Assembly (NCBI GenBank): GCA_009785545.1
Contig: WQWD01000070.1
Coordinates: 1 to 9,810 of the forward strand
Length of the DNA stretch: 9,810 nt
Direction: 5' to 3'
From: Treponema sp.
GTDB taxonomy: Bacteria; Spirochaetota; Spirochaetia; Treponematales; Breznakiellaceae
The first letter of the stretch is position 1; each line of letters begins with the position of its first letter. The notes beneath the pieces are model-generated. The model had not been told where the DNA came from. It did not search any database and saw only the letters and a program-made list of their open reading frames with translations. The position numbers were made by a program, and so were the translations under genes. Shown one piece after another: positions 1-6,426 of this stretch.

Positions 1-1
1 A

Positions 2-490
2 ATACGCCGTGGGCAATACTCGGACTTTTTGGGCTTGAACTATTACACACGCTCTACAGTGTCTTCTCTGGCAGACGGTACACGCAAAGGAGTAGCGCAT
101 AACGATCTTGGCTGGGAGATTTACCCCGAAGGTATCGCAAAATGTGCCGAAGATTTATACAAACTGTTAAAAAAGCCGGTTTACATTACCGAAAACGGAA
201 CTTGTGATAACAATGATACTTTTCGCTGCCGGTACATTTACGATCACTTAAAAGCGCTTGTCGATTCCAACATTCCGATTGAACGTTATTACCATTGGTG
301 TTTTACCGATAATTTTGAATGGTGCGAAGGAGAGAGCGCCCGTTTTGGTTTGATTCATATTGATTACCAAACACAGAAGCGGACAATCAAAAAAAGCGGG
401 CAGTTTTATTCTGCAATGATTAAAAATAAAGCTGTTACAAGTGATATGTATGATGAGTTTGTAACGCCGCAGAAATATGTTATAAGCTAA
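2..490 (+). CDS. Glycoside hydrolase family 1 beta-glycosidase (beta-glucosidase/galactosidase type), C-terminal part
   Basis: The frame is open from base 2 to the TAA at 488-490, so the start lies outside the window; about 162 of the usual 440-480 residues are present. GH1 enzymes hydrolyse terminal beta-linked glucose or galactose by a retaining mechanism. Visible family landmarks are DFLGLNYYTR near the left edge, the nucleophile motif ITENG (Glu at bases 191-193), and the glycone-binding signature DNFEW followed by RFGLIHID and a KKSGQFY tail. The intact DNFEW, without the Ser-Lys-Tyr phosphate pocket of 6-phospho-beta-glucosidases, points to a non-phosphorylated substrate. The segment before it reads HWCFTDNFEW where family members usually have WSLLDNFEW. 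It lies 18 nt before the alpha-galactosidase and is probably co-transcribed with it. No signal peptide can be judged because the N-terminus is missing. The family is certain; exact sugar specificity is not. Confidence 0.93.
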   Translation: MRRGQYSDFLGLNYYTRSTVSSLADGTRKGVAHNDLGWEIYPEGIAKCAEDLYKLLKKPVYITENGTCDNNDTFRCRYIYDHLKALVDSNIPIERYYHWCFTDNFEWCEGESARFGLIHIDYQTQKRTIKKSGQFYSAMIKNKAVTSDMYDEFVTPQKYVIS

Positions 491-508
491 AATCAGGAGA
501 ACAGAAAA

Positions 509-2872
509 ATGATTAGTTTTAATGAAGGGGTATTTCGGCTGCAAACTGATGATACCGAATATGTGTTTCGTCTAACAAAATTCGGGCATCTGGAACATAT
601 TTATTACGGGGCAAAATTGACATCAGATAATGAACAGCTTACGTTATCTGATATTGAGGCACTTGCCTGTAAGCGCACCGCACAGGCGGGAGGTTCTATT
701 GTCGCTTACAGCAATGACGATCCACTGTATTGCCTTGACACTGTGTGCCTTGAGTGGTCGGGCATTGGCAAGGGCGATTATCGTTTTTCGCCTTTGGAAA
801 TGAAAACTAGTAATGGAAGCTTTACTTCTGATTTTGTCTATGAAAGCCACAGTATCAAAGAAGGGTATATTCCAATGAAAGAATTGCCTTCCGCAAAAGG
901 GAAGGAAGATGAGTGTTCTTCTTTGGAGATTTTGATGTGTGATAAATCAAGCGAAGTTAAGTTGACCTTGGTTTATACGGTTTACAAAAAAGCCGATTGT
1001 ATTACACGCCGGGTTATTCTTAAAACCGAATCGCCTGACGCACTCGTTATCCGCCGCCTTTTGAGTATGTCGCTTGATATGCCAAACACGGGTTTTAACC
1101 TAATCACTTTTGACGGTGACTGGGCGAGGGAAGCGCACCGCCATGATCGCCCCTTGCAGCCGGGAATCTTTGTCAACGAAAGCCGTACAGGTTCCAGCAG
1201 CAACAAACATAACCCCGGTTTTTTGTTATGTGAAAATGGCACTTCGGAAAGTTACGGCAGGGTATACGGATTTAATTTGGTTTATTCGGGTAATCATTTT
1301 GGTTTTGCGGAATTAAACAGCCATGAACTTGTTCGTGCGGGAATTGGGATTAGTCCGCATTGTTTTGAATGGACTCTGAAAAACGGAGAAAGTTTTGAAA
1401 CTCCCGAAGCTGTTATGACTTTCAGTGATAAAGGTTTTAACGGTTTAAGCAAAAATTTTCATTCATTTGTGAATAACCACATTGTCCCTGAGCAGTGGCA
1501 GGGCAGGGAGCGGCCTGTCCTTTACAATTCATGGGAGCCGTGTTTTTTTAACTTTAATCAACGTAAACTTATGTCGCTGGCTCGCCTGTCAAAAAAAATG
1601 GGCATGGAGCTTTTTGTTCTTGATGACGGCTGGTTTCAAGGGCGGGATAACGACAAGGCAGGTCTTGGCGACTATGGCGTTAATCGCAAAAAGTTTCCGT
1701 TTGGTCTGGCTCGTTTTGCCCGCAAAGTGCAGAAAATGGGGATGGGATTCGGTATTTGGTTTGAGCCGGAAATGGTGAACGAAAACTCAAATCTTTTCCG
1801 AACTCATCCTGAATACGCTGTGCAAGAACCCAACCGCTGGTCATCGCTGGGAAGAAACCAGTTAGTTCTTGATCTGTGTAATCCGAAAGTGCGTGATTAC
1901 ATTGTTGCGTCGGTTGGCAAGGTGTTAGATGAAACAAAAGTTAGTTATGTGAAATGGGATATGAATCGGCACATCAGCGAGTTTTGGTCGGCGTTTGTTC
2001 CGTCTCAAGGTGAATTTTTTCATCGTTACATTTTGGGGCTTTACGATATACTCAAAAGGATTTTTGCGCCAAGGCCAAACATCCTGCTTGAGTCCTGCTC
2101 ATCAGGGGGGAATCGTTTTGATCTTGGCATGATGTGTTTTTCTCCGCAGATTTGGGCTTCCGATTGCACAGACCCTGTGGTGCGCATGAACATTCAAGGC
2201 GGTCTCTCTTACTTGTATCCTCAATCAACGATGGGCGCTCATGTGTCTGACGCTCCTCACCAGCAAACGTTACGTGACACGCCGCTGTCTACCCGTTACA
2301 ATATAGCCTGCTTTGGAAGTCTTGGTTATGAATTGGATTTGCGTTTTCTTTCGCCTGCCGAAAAGCGTGAAATCAAAGAGCAGGTTGCTTTTTACAAAAA
2401 ACACCGTAAAACTTTTCAATACGGAACTTTTGAACGCTTGCCGGCTGTTTCAAGCAGGTTAAAAAATAAAACATACTGGCTTTGCCGAGGCAAAGAGGAA
2501 ATCGCGGCGGGTTTTTTCCAAACGCAAATAGGCAATGGCGAAGAGCCCGATGTTTTGCGTGTATCCGGGCTTGAGAGCGAAAAAACATATCGCATAACAA
2601 CCAAACCTCAAAAGTTATACATCAAACGTTTTGGCGGCCTTGTCAAACATCTTTTGCCGATAACCATCGATCCAAACGGTTTTATTTTACGGACAGTAAA
2701 CCGCTGGTATTCCCTGACAGATTGTGTCGAAACCTACGATTGCCGAGGCAGCGCTCTTGCCGCCGGTATCAAACTAAACAATCAATTTGTTGGAAGCCAC
2801 TACAACGACAAAACAAGGCTGCTTGGCGATTATGGCTCGAGCTTGTATACGATTGCAAAACTATCGCCTTGA
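509..2872 (+). CDS. Alpha-galactosidase, glycoside hydrolase family 36
   Basis: Hydrolyses terminal alpha-1,6-galactose from melibiose, raffinose, stachyose and similar oligosaccharides. The protein has 787 residues, a little longer than the ~730 of well-studied bacterial tetrameric GH36 enzymes. It has an N-terminal beta-sandwich region (about 1-330), a central TIM barrel (about 340-650) and a C-terminal beta domain. Visible motifs are WEPCFFNF, LDDGW (Asp372/Asp373), GIWFEPEMVN, KWDMNR with the probable nucleophile Asp484, ESCSSGGNRFD, and SDCTDP with the probable acid/base Asp552. The 68-residue spacing of the two catalytic Asp matches the family. No signal peptide is seen, so it is likely cytoplasmic and needs an oligosaccharide transporter elsewhere. 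ATG 509 is preceded by AGGAGA at 495-500. The 18-nt gap from the GH1 gene indicates one transcript. Linkage specificity beyond alpha-galactoside is inferred from the family. Confidence 0.95.
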   Translation: MISFNEGVFRLQTDDTEYVFRLTKFGHLEHIYYGAKLTSDNEQLTLSDIEALACKRTAQAGGSIVAYSNDDPLYCLDTVCLEWSGIGKGDYRFSPLEMKTSNGSFTSDFVYESHSIKEGYIPMKELPSAKGKEDECSSLEILMCDKSSEVKLTLVYTVYKKADCITRRVILKTESPDALVIRRLLSMSLDMPNTGFNLITFDGDWAREAHRHDRPLQPGIFVNESRTGSSSNKHNPGFLLCENGTSESYGRVYGFNLVYSGNHFGFAELNSHELVRAGIGISPHCFEWTLKNGESFETPEAVMTFSDKGFNGLSKNFHSFVNNHIVPEQWQGRERPVLYNSWEPCFFNFNQRKLMSLARLSKKMGMELFVLDDGWFQGRDNDKAGLGDYGVNRKKFPFGLARFARKVQKMGMGFGIWFEPEMVNENSNLFRTHPEYAVQEPNRWSSLGRNQLVLDLCNPKVRDYIVASVGKVLDETKVSYVKWDMNRHISEFWSAFVPSQGEFFHRYILGLYDILKRIFAPRPNILLESCSSGGNRFDLGMMCFSPQIWASDCTDPVVRMNIQGGLSYLYPQSTMGAHVSDAPHQQTLRDTPLSTRYNIACFGSLGYELDLRFLSPAEKREIKEQVAFYKKHRKTFQYGTFERLPAVSSRLKNKTYWLCRGKEEIAAGFFQTQIGNGEEPDVLRVSGLESEKTYRITTKPQKLYIKRFGGLVKHLLPITIDPNGFILRTVNRWYSLTDCVETYDCRGSALAAGIKLNNQFVGSHYNDKTRLLGDYGSSLYTIAKLSP

Positions 2873-2901
2873 CGTAATACAAACAGGTATGTTAGTATAA
2901 A
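2869..2901 (+). promoter_or_regulatory. Weak candidate promoter for tatAC
   Basis: TTGACG (2869-2874, 5 of 6 to the -35 consensus) is followed by TAGTAT (2894-2899, 19-nt spacer) or TATAAA (2896-2901, 21-nt spacer). Both spacings are longer than the optimal 17, so this is only a suggestion. tatAC could instead be read through from the glycosidase genes, whose last stop is 75 nt before the tatA start. Confidence 0.25.
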
Positions 2902-2907
2902 TTACGT
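2872..2907. repeat. Inverted repeat between alpha-galactosidase and tatA
   Basis: ACGTAAT (2872-2878) is mirrored by ATTACGT (2901-2907): 7-bp perfect arms around a 22-nt spacer, beginning on the last base of the alpha-galactosidase stop codon. There is no following T-run, so it is not a typical intrinsic terminator. It overlaps the best promoter-like boxes in front of tatA, so it could be an operator. Short AT-rich arms can occur by chance. Confidence 0.35.
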
Positions 2908-2947
2908 TGGTTATGCTGGTTTTAATTTTGATAATGGAGATTATATC

Positions 2948-3160
2948 ATGAATTTAAGTGTTTGGAATATTGTTCTTTTGATTGTTTTGGCGCTTGTACT
3001 TTTTGGGGCGAAGCGTTTGCCGGAAATGGGACGTGCTGCGGGAAAGGCGATCCGTGAGTTTAAATCCGCACTGAACGGAACAGGCTTGTCGGACACGGAT
3101 TCTGAGGAAACTTTAACCACAACGGCTAAAACCGAGGATAAAGGTGACGAACACGCCTGA
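2948..3160 (+). CDS. tatA: Sec-independent protein translocase subunit TatA
   Basis: TatA oligomerises to form the passage through which the twin-arginine translocase moves folded proteins across the inner membrane. The 70-residue product has the family layout: a short N-terminal hydrophobic helix (about 5-19), the hinge FGAKRLPEMGR (19-29), an amphipathic helix with AIREFKSAL, and a polar acidic tail rich in Thr/Glu/Lys. Its length is at the short end of the normal range. ATG 2948 has GGAGA at 2936-2940 with a 7-nt spacer. The reading frame overlaps tatC by 17 nt, which implies translational coupling. No tatB lies alongside, so this TatA may serve both TatA and TatB roles, as in minimal TatAC systems; a TatB elsewhere in the genome cannot be excluded. 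Confidence 0.93.
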   Translation: MNLSVWNIVLLIVLALVLFGAKRLPEMGRAAGKAIREFKSALNGTGLSDTDSEETLTTTAKTEDKGDEHA

Positions 3161-3884
3161 AAATCAGGATGGTGCAGGCTTTAACGAATGGGTTCCGCAC
3201 CTTTCAGAATTACGGCGGCGGATTATTTCGATACTGGTTGTTATTCTTTTAGCTACAATCACAGCGTTTATTTTTTCTTCCCATATAGTTTCTTTTTTAC
3301 TAACGCCTCTGTATCATCTTGATGTAGAGCTTCACACTTTTGCGCCGTCTGAAAAATTTTTGGCTTATGTACACATTGCGTTTTGGACAGGGGCTATCTT
3401 TACAATACCGTTTCTTTGTTTGCAGATTGCGCTTTTTGTTTGGCCGGCTTTGCGTAACAAAGAACACCGTTATATGTTGGTTGCGCTTTTAGTTGTGCCA
3501 ATACTTTTTATATTAGGCTCTGCTTTGTGTTACTATTTTCTTGCCCCTGTGATACTCAATTTTTTTCTAACCTTTGCGGAAGGTGACGGCATGAGCCCTA
3601 TTTGGGGGTTTCGCCAATACCTCTCGCTTTTATTTGGCTTAATGTTGGCGGGAGGATTGCTGCTGCAAGGCCCCTTAGCAGTATTGGTTTTACTTGTAGC
3701 TGGGGTGGTTCAGTATAAAACCTTTGCCCGCTTGCGTCCATATATCATTCTGTTGATTTTTTTCCTGGCGGCTCTTGTGACCCCGCCTGATGTCATTTCG
3801 CAAATTCTTTTGGGAATCCCGCTTTACCTTTTGTTTGAGGGAGCGCTTTTTTTAGGGCGTATTTTTAGAAAGTCCAAACGTTAG
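3144..3884 (+). CDS. tatC: Sec-independent protein translocase subunit TatC
   Basis: Polytopic inner-membrane receptor that binds twin-arginine signal peptides. The 246-residue product has six hydrophobic segments as expected. Family landmarks are HLSELRRRI (His19, Glu22) on the N-terminal cytoplasmic face, PALRNKEHR with Glu107 matching the signal-recognition Glu of E. coli TatC (E103), and TPPDVISQ (213-220) before the last helix. The start is GTG 3144, inside the end of tatA, with GAGGA at 3134-3138 and a 5-nt spacer; no better start lies nearby. It is expressed with tatA. The convergent gene on the other strand ends 65 nt downstream. A predicted Tat substrate, the radical SAM protein at 5212-6264, is encoded close by. 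Confidence 0.95.
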   Translation: MTNTPENQDGAGFNEWVPHLSELRRRIISILVVILLATITAFIFSSHIVSFLLTPLYHLDVELHTFAPSEKFLAYVHIAFWTGAIFTIPFLCLQIALFVWPALRNKEHRYMLVALLVVPILFILGSALCYYFLAPVILNFFLTFAEGDGMSPIWGFRQYLSLLFGLMLAGGLLLQGPLAVLVLLVAGVVQYKTFARLRPYIILLIFFLAALVTPPDVISQILLGIPLYLLFEGALFLGRIFRKSKR

Positions 3885-3930
3885 GCGATTTGCTTGTCTT
3901 CTATAATATGATCCATAAATTTTCGCAATA

Positions 3931-3952
3931 AAACCTCTACCGTAAACCTCTA
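3931..3952. repeat. Short direct repeat at the convergent junction of tatC and the MFS gene
   Basis: AAACCTCTA occurs at 3931-3939 and again at 3944-3952, a 13-nt period, the second copy covering the TAG stop of the MFS gene on the other strand. The 65-nt junction 3885-3949 shows no convincing GC-rich hairpin plus T-run for either convergent gene; only a 4-bp GCGA/TCGC pairing is visible. Confidence 0.4.
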
Positions 3953-5206
3953 TCGCATTTTCCTAAAAAAAGGAAGCCAGAAAAATATTTCAAGAAGAAC
4001 GAGAATACCGCCTGCGGCAAGAGCAATCATTGCGAAAGTTGCGCTTGTGCCGAAAACAGGCAGGAAATAACCAACTATAAGAGGAGTCGCTAAATACCCA
4101 ATGTCGTAGAGAAGAAGCGCAGTGGCAGTTCCCTTGGGGCGCAGTATCGGCTCAAGAAGATCGCTGATAAGCGCTTGGTACATAGGCCAGCCTGCTCCTA
4201 ATCCGATCCCAAAAAGAATACCGCCAACGATCAGGGTGCCGTTTGACGGAAAAACTGACACCAGAATCATGCCAAGTGCCATGAGAATACCGGTTGGAGC
4301 AAGCAATGGAGTGCGTGGAAGTGCGTTCAAGATGGAGGCTCCCGGCAAGCGTACAATGAGAGCGGTTATGGCTACGCTTGTGAAAAAGAACGAAATCATA
4401 AGCCCTTTGTCGGCGGTGAGCAAAGAAAGCGTGATAATAAGCGCGTCTATAAGAGCTATCACAGTGCCTGTCAAAATTAAAAACAAAAATGGGCGTGATG
4501 AAAAAAGCTTGGAGTAAGTTCCCCAGTTTTTTTCAGTGGTAGAAGCGGCGGCGCTGTCGGTCACCGTTTCTTGTTTTGTCGTAACGTTTACCTTCGCTCC
4601 GAAGAAAACGCACAATAGGCTTAACGCAGGACCGATTGCCAGATAGATCATCGTTTGAGAGTTATGTAATAACCACTCTCCAAGCGGAGCGACAATACCC
4701 ATCGGCAGAACGCTCCCGACTACCAACAGCGAAAACATTGCGGCACGCCTTTTTTGGGAAACGCAAAGCGCTTGGTGGGAAAAAAGCCCCATCGAATAAA
4801 TGCCGAACGCAGCACCGCTTAACGCTCTTCCAATCAGAATAAGTATTGCCGGGTTGATGAAGTAGATTCCAAACACTGTGCCGCTTAACGCTCTGCCGAT
4901 GAGGATCGTCGTTGTCGATTCGTTTGCGAAGAAAAATACACATCCGACAAAACTGACAACCCCGCTCCAAACAAGTATTTTGCGGATGCCGAAGTTTTCA
5001 AGCAGCCAGCCGCCCAAAGGCCGGGTCAGCATCGCTGCAAGAGAGTAAATGCCGATGATCCATCCTGTCATTTCATAAGAAAAACCGTAACCTTGATAAA
5101 GTAATATTGCGTATGTCAGATAAATTTGCTGAACGCCGTGAATGAGAAAAAAAGGTAAAAAGAGACTTATCAGTAGTTTAATATCTTTCGATATTTTTGC
5201 GCCCAT
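3950..5206 (-). CDS. Major facilitator superfamily transporter with a duplicated helix-4 segment
   Basis: A 418-residue polytopic inner-membrane carrier. The loop between helices 2 and 3, RPLGGWLLENFGIRK (62-76), matches MFS motif A, and hydrophobic segments cover nearly the whole chain with a polar central loop near 205-230. The substrate is not recognisable. The segment ILIGRALSGTVFGIY (101-115) is repeated as ILIGRALSGAAFGIY (123-137), 13 of 15 residues identical; without the extra 22 residues the protein would be 396 long, typical of the superfamily. The second copy leads into the usual helix 4-5 sequence, so the first looks like the insertion. ATG 5206 is preceded by an in-frame TAA and has no Shine-Dalgarno; it lies 5 nt after the stop of the radical SAM gene, so translation probably depends on reinitiation. 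The two genes should form one transcript. Confidence 0.9.
   Translation of the reverse strand: MGAKISKDIKLLISLFLPFFLIHGVQQIYLTYAILLYQGYGFSYEMTGWIIGIYSLAAMLTRPLGGWLLENFGIRKILVWSGVVSFVGCVFFFANESTTTILIGRALSGTVFGIYFINPAILILIGRALSGAAFGIYSMGLFSHQALCVSQKRRAAMFSLLVVGSVLPMGIVAPLGEWLLHNSQTMIYLAIGPALSLLCVFFGAKVNVTTKQETVTDSAAASTTEKNWGTYSKLFSSRPFLFLILTGTVIALIDALIITLSLLTADKGLMISFFFTSVAITALIVRLPGASILNALPRTPLLAPTGILMALGMILVSVFPSNGTLIVGGILFGIGLGAGWPMYQALISDLLEPILRPKGTATALLLYDIGYLATPLIVGYFLPVFGTSATFAMIALAAGGILVLLEIFFWLPFFRKMR
4796..4906 (-). repeat. In-frame tandem duplication (period 66 bp) inside the MFS gene
   Basis: The 45-bp blocks 4796-4840 and 4862-4906 align at a constant 66-bp offset with 33 of 45 bases identical by hand count, including a perfect 14-base core (ccgcttaacgctct, starting at 4815 and 4881). 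Encoded residues agree at 13 of 15 positions, so many DNA differences are synonymous. The divergence argues against a recent slippage event or assembly error and for an old, retained duplication. Confidence 0.85.
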
Positions 5207-5211
5207 TTATG

Positions 5212-6264
5212 TCAATGAAAATTATGCAAGCCGGCTTCGCGCGCCCATTGCATTGCCTGATTAAATTCTCCGTGAGTCAGTCCTCGGTTGAGCGGCGGGA
5301 ACTCATTTGCTCTGAACATCGGTCTGTACTGCCCCATGATGTTGACGTGGGTATCACGGTCAAGCTCGGCAGCTACCCAGCGGACAAAAACGTCAGTGCC
5401 TGCAAGGTTTTCCGGCATAACAAGGTGGCGGATTAAAACGCCACGTTGCGCAATACCGTTGACTACATTGAGTGTTCCGGTTTGCCTGTGCATTTCCTTG
5501 ATCGCATTAGCGGTATGAAGAACATAGTCGGGTGCACCATCGGAAAAACGAGCTGCGACAGCTGAATCTTGATATTTGAAATCCGGCAGATAAATATCGA
5601 CAATGCCGTCAAGCAGGCGAATCACCTCAAGCGAGTCGTAACCGCCGGTGTTGTAGAGCAATGGTATGTGCAGCCCTCCAGCTATGGCTATTCGCAGTGC
5701 AGTAATAAGGTGAGGGACTAAGTGTGTAGGTGTTACAAGATTGATGTTGTGGCAGCCTCTGCGTTGAAGATCGAGCATCATGTTGGCAAGCTGCTCGTGG
5801 CTGGTCTGCCTTCCGTCTCCTCGATGAGCTATCTGCCAGTTTTGGCAGAAAACGCAGAGCAGGTTGCAGTTAGAGAAAAAGATTGTCCCCGAGCCGCGTG
5901 TTCCACGGAGCGGCGCTTCTTCGCCGTGGTGCGGTCCTGACGAAGCGACTCTGAAGGTTTGCGCAACCGAGCAAGCGCCCGCCCTGCCTGCCGAGCGGTT
6001 AGCGCCGCAAAGGCGTGGACAAAGTTGGCAAGGATCAAACAAATCCCAAAGCGCTCTCTCACGGCGTTCCAGTTCGCCAGTGCGCTCCAAGTCGAGATAT
6101 CTCGTTATTCCTCGAAGCGAAACCGGAGCCGGAGAGTTTTCCCCTCCTTCAGGGACACCTGCGGCGAATAAGTTTCGCACAATGCCAAAACCGCCTAACG
6201 CCGCAGCGGCAGTTCCTGCGGCTACGATACCGCCCTTAATAAACTCTCTTCTCGATATTGCCAT
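5212..6264 (-). CDS. Radical SAM protein of the PflX (COG1313) type with an N-terminal twin-arginine signal
   Basis: Starting at ATG 6264 the product has 350 residues. Residues 4-10, SRREFIK, are a canonical twin-arginine motif, followed by a Gly/Ala-rich hydrophobic stretch (11-29), an Arg and a possible cleavage site after AAG (34-36). Next comes a cysteine group C79-x2-C82-x3-C86...C98 (PCQLCPRLCG). The radical SAM CX3CX2C motif is C133, C137, C140 (CNLLCVFCQNW), expected to hold a 4Fe-4S cluster that cleaves S-adenosylmethionine. NINLVTPTH (173-181), YNTGGYDS, DIYLPDFKY and LNRGLTHGEF fit the PflX group of pyruvate formate-lyase-activase homologues, whose substrates are not known to me. 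A longer start at 6342 (26 more residues) is less likely: its codon lies in the -10 box and the Shine-Dalgarno precedes 6264. It is the first gene of an operon with the MFS transporter. By hand count one 60-base stretch (5941-6000) is 67% GC, above its neighbours. Confidence 0.9.
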   Translation of the reverse strand: MAISRREFIKGGIVAAGTAAAALGGFGIVRNLFAAGVPEGGENSPAPVSLRGITRYLDLERTGELERRERALWDLFDPCQLCPRLCGANRSAGRAGACSVAQTFRVASSGPHHGEEAPLRGTRGSGTIFFSNCNLLCVFCQNWQIAHRGDGRQTSHEQLANMMLDLQRRGCHNINLVTPTHLVPHLITALRIAIAGGLHIPLLYNTGGYDSLEVIRLLDGIVDIYLPDFKYQDSAVAARFSDGAPDYVLHTANAIKEMHRQTGTLNVVNGIAQRGVLIRHLVMPENLAGTDVFVRWVAAELDRDTHVNIMGQYRPMFRANEFPPLNRGLTHGEFNQAMQWAREAGLHNFH

Positions 6265-6273
6265 CGCTTTCTG

Positions 6274-6280
6274 CCTCCTT
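6274..6280 (-). promoter_or_regulatory. Strong ribosome binding site fixing the radical SAM start
   Basis: AAGGAGG on the minus strand lies 9 nt before ATG 6264. It is the strongest Shine-Dalgarno on the minus strand here, and places the twin-arginine motif four residues from the N-terminus, where such motifs belong, rather than 30 residues in. Confidence 0.85.
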
Positions 6281-6290
6281 ACGCAATTGA

Positions 6291-6324
6291 GCTTGTCCCA
6301 AAACTCGGTTAATTTCGGGACAGC
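6291..6324 (-). other. Hairpin in the 5' leader of the radical SAM gene
   Basis: TGTCCC (6294-6299) and GGGACA (6317-6322) are perfect 6-bp arms, extended by two further GC pairs beyond a single bulged base (6291-6292 with 6323-6324); AAA/TTT pairing is possible on the loop side across another bulge. It falls inside the predicted leader (about 6334-6265), upstream of the Shine-Dalgarno. It has no T-run, so it is not a standard attenuator terminator; a translation- or stability-controlling structure is possible. Confidence 0.45.
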
Positions 6325-6340
6325 CTCAACTGTATAGTAC

Positions 6341-6370
6341 ATTTTACACTAATGAAAAAATGATTGTCAA
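6341..6370 (-). promoter_or_regulatory. Sigma-70-type promoter for the radical SAM/MFS operon
   Basis: On the minus strand TTGACA (6370-6365, perfect -35) is followed after 18 nt by TAAAAT (6346-6341, 5 of 6 to the -10). The predicted start near 6334 gives a leader of about 70 nt before ATG 6264. TGTACTATACA, a small dyad, sits at 6331-6341 around the predicted start point. This is the best promoter match in the window and supports expression independent of the upstream barrel gene. Confidence 0.65.
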
Positions 6371-6426
6371 TGTATGGTTACAATTGGCAGTAAGTATTAG
6401 AGTTAATGCGGCTGTATAGGCGGGGA

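Noticed and set aside
248..544. A minus-strand open frame across the end of the GH1 gene and the start of the alpha-galactosidase.
   Set aside because: It is antisense to two genes with clear catalytic motifs and shows no features of its own.
3885..3949. A bidirectional terminator between tatC and the MFS gene.
   Set aside because: Only a 4-bp GCGA/TCGC pairing is visible and no stem with a T-run on either strand.
4122..4517. A 131-residue plus-strand open frame inside the MFS gene.
   Set aside because: Antisense to conserved membrane segments, with no Shine-Dalgarno or domain signal.
5864..6337. A 157-residue plus-strand open frame opposite the radical SAM gene.
   Set aside because: It is the antisense shadow of a well-conserved GC-rich gene, has no Shine-Dalgarno or recognisable domain, and overlapping plus-strand frames in the same stretch are equally open.
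6265..6342. A 26-residue N-terminal extension of the radical SAM protein from ATG 6342.
   Set aside because: Its start codon overlaps the predicted -10 box and would bury the twin-arginine motif; the AAGGAGG before 6264 supports the shorter protein.
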